Shown here: piece after piece, positions 5,616-5,999 of the stretch
Position numbering within the stretch: position 1 is the stretch's first letter
How the letters are laid out: each line of letters begins with the position of its first letter
NCBI GenBank assembly: GCA_011380105.1
Contig: DRZW01000053.1
Span: 1-5,999 of the forward strand
Reading direction: 5' to 3'
Length of the DNA: 5,999 nucleotides
Source of the DNA: Halothiobacillaceae bacterium
GTDB lineage: Bacteria; Pseudomonadota; Gammaproteobacteria; Halothiobacillales; Halothiobacillaceae
Notes under the pieces: generated by a model
Database searches by the model: none
Told to the model about the DNA's origin: nothing
The model's input: the letters and a program-made list of their open reading frames with translations, nothing else
Translations under genes and position numbers: made by a program

Positions 5616-5686
5616 CTCAACGTAACCCGCACTGTGTGTTAACAATCATAACTTAAAGTCAGTATCTCTCCTTGTATCGCCTGCGG

Positions 5687-5715
5687 CTGAAAATCCCCGC
5701 TGTAAGCATTATACT
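5687..5715 (+). promoter_or_regulatory. Sigma-70-type promoter for the DUF1249 gene
   Basis: A -35 box CTGAAA (5687-5692, 4 of 6 consensus) and a -10 box TATACT (5710-5715, 5 of 6) are separated by exactly 17 bp. Transcription would be expected to start around 5721-5725, at or just before the ATG at 5725. The boxes lie in the 109-bp spacer between divergent genes. Confidence 0.45.
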
Positions 5716-5724
5716 GCTCAAACC

Positions 5725-5999
5725 ATGAAAACATCGACTACTCCCAGCTACGAGCAGGATGCCCTCGACCATCTAATGGATCTCTACGAGCAGAACTACA
5801 TTCTGGTTCGGCGTCTGCTCGGCGATTTACGTCGCCTGCATATCGGCGATCAATTCGCGCTCAATGCGCACATTCACGCCAAAGTAACTAACCGCGGGGC
5901 GTTTACCGTCGAAATTAATTTTACCGATGAACAAATCCTGGATAAACACCAGCAACCGGTGCAATTATCACTGCGCGTCTACCTCGATGCCCGCTCAGC
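5725..5999 (+). CDS. DUF1249 (YqiB-like) family protein, 3' partial
   Basis: These are the first 91 codons of a cytoplasmic protein that continues past the window edge. The N-terminus MKTSTTPSYEQDALDHLMDL then YEQNYILVRRLL fits the family pattern of a short acidic lead, a YE.NY segment and an Arg-Leu-Leu motif. It is followed by beta-rich sequence (HIHAKVTNRGAFTVEINF, VQLSLRVYLDARS) that matches the DUF1249 core. Family members are about 140-155 residues, so roughly 60% is present. The function is unknown. In many gammaproteobacteria this gene sits between an ADP-ribose pyrophosphatase gene and cpdA/parE, so cpdA may lie just downstream (inference). There is no Shine-Dalgarno sequence, and the promoter is close enough to suggest a leaderless or nearly leaderless mRNA. 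There is no upstream nudF-like gene here. An alternative start is ATG 5776, but it would cut away part of the conserved N-terminus. Confidence 0.78.
   Translation, partial: MKTSTTPSYEQDALDHLMDLYEQNYILVRRLLGDLRRLHIGDQFALNAHIHAKVTNRGAFTVEINFTDEQILDKHQQPVQLSLRVYLDARS

Noticed and set aside
5637..5644. TGTTAACA palindrome between the divergent genes
   Set aside because: Eight-base palindrome with no extension or second copy. Expected by chance.
5645..5650. TATGAT -10-like box for the transglycosylase on the minus strand
   Set aside because: No acceptable -35 box at 16-18 bp. Possible but not supportable.

Overview
The window looks like ordinary chromosomal DNA from a gammaproteobacterium, probably marine or environmental. 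The main pointers are a DusA-type tRNA dihydrouridine synthase, an AcrB-type RND pump, a DUF1249/YqiB-like gene next to a DUF4124-SLT transglycosylase, and roughly 50% GC. The genus cannot be fixed from this sequence alone. I see no phage, insertion sequence, CRISPR array, rRNA or tRNA.

Layout. (1) 1-1729, plus strand: the C-terminal third of an HAE1-family RND efflux transporter, followed 22 bp later by a methylated-DNA-protein cysteine methyltransferase (ogt type). (2) 1745-2902, minus strand: a TauE/SafE-family membrane permease and, 15 bp downstream, a HIT-domain protein. These two look like an operon, and it converges on ogt. (3) 2903-3401: a roughly 500-bp region between divergent genes with no convincing gene. 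It holds several inverted repeats, an A8 run, and two copies of a TetR-operator-like 14-mer exactly 42 bp apart. (4) 3402-4968, plus strand: a secreted IalB-family protein, then dusA, which has no ATG start and is probably translationally coupled. (5) 4965-5615, minus strand: an exported lytic transglycosylase whose stop codon interlocks with that of dusA. (6) 5725-5999, plus strand: the 5' end of a DUF1249 gene that runs off the window, with a promoter so close to its ATG that the mRNA may be leaderless.

The genes do not form one pathway. They cover drug or solvent efflux, alkylation repair, small-anion transport with a nucleotide-phosphate hydrolase, an exported protein of unknown role, tRNA modification and cell-wall turnover. 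I found no clear new biological system. The parts most worth a second look are the 2903-3401 spacer (paired operators, competing hairpins ahead of the permease gene) and the inverted repeat lying across the first codons of ogt.
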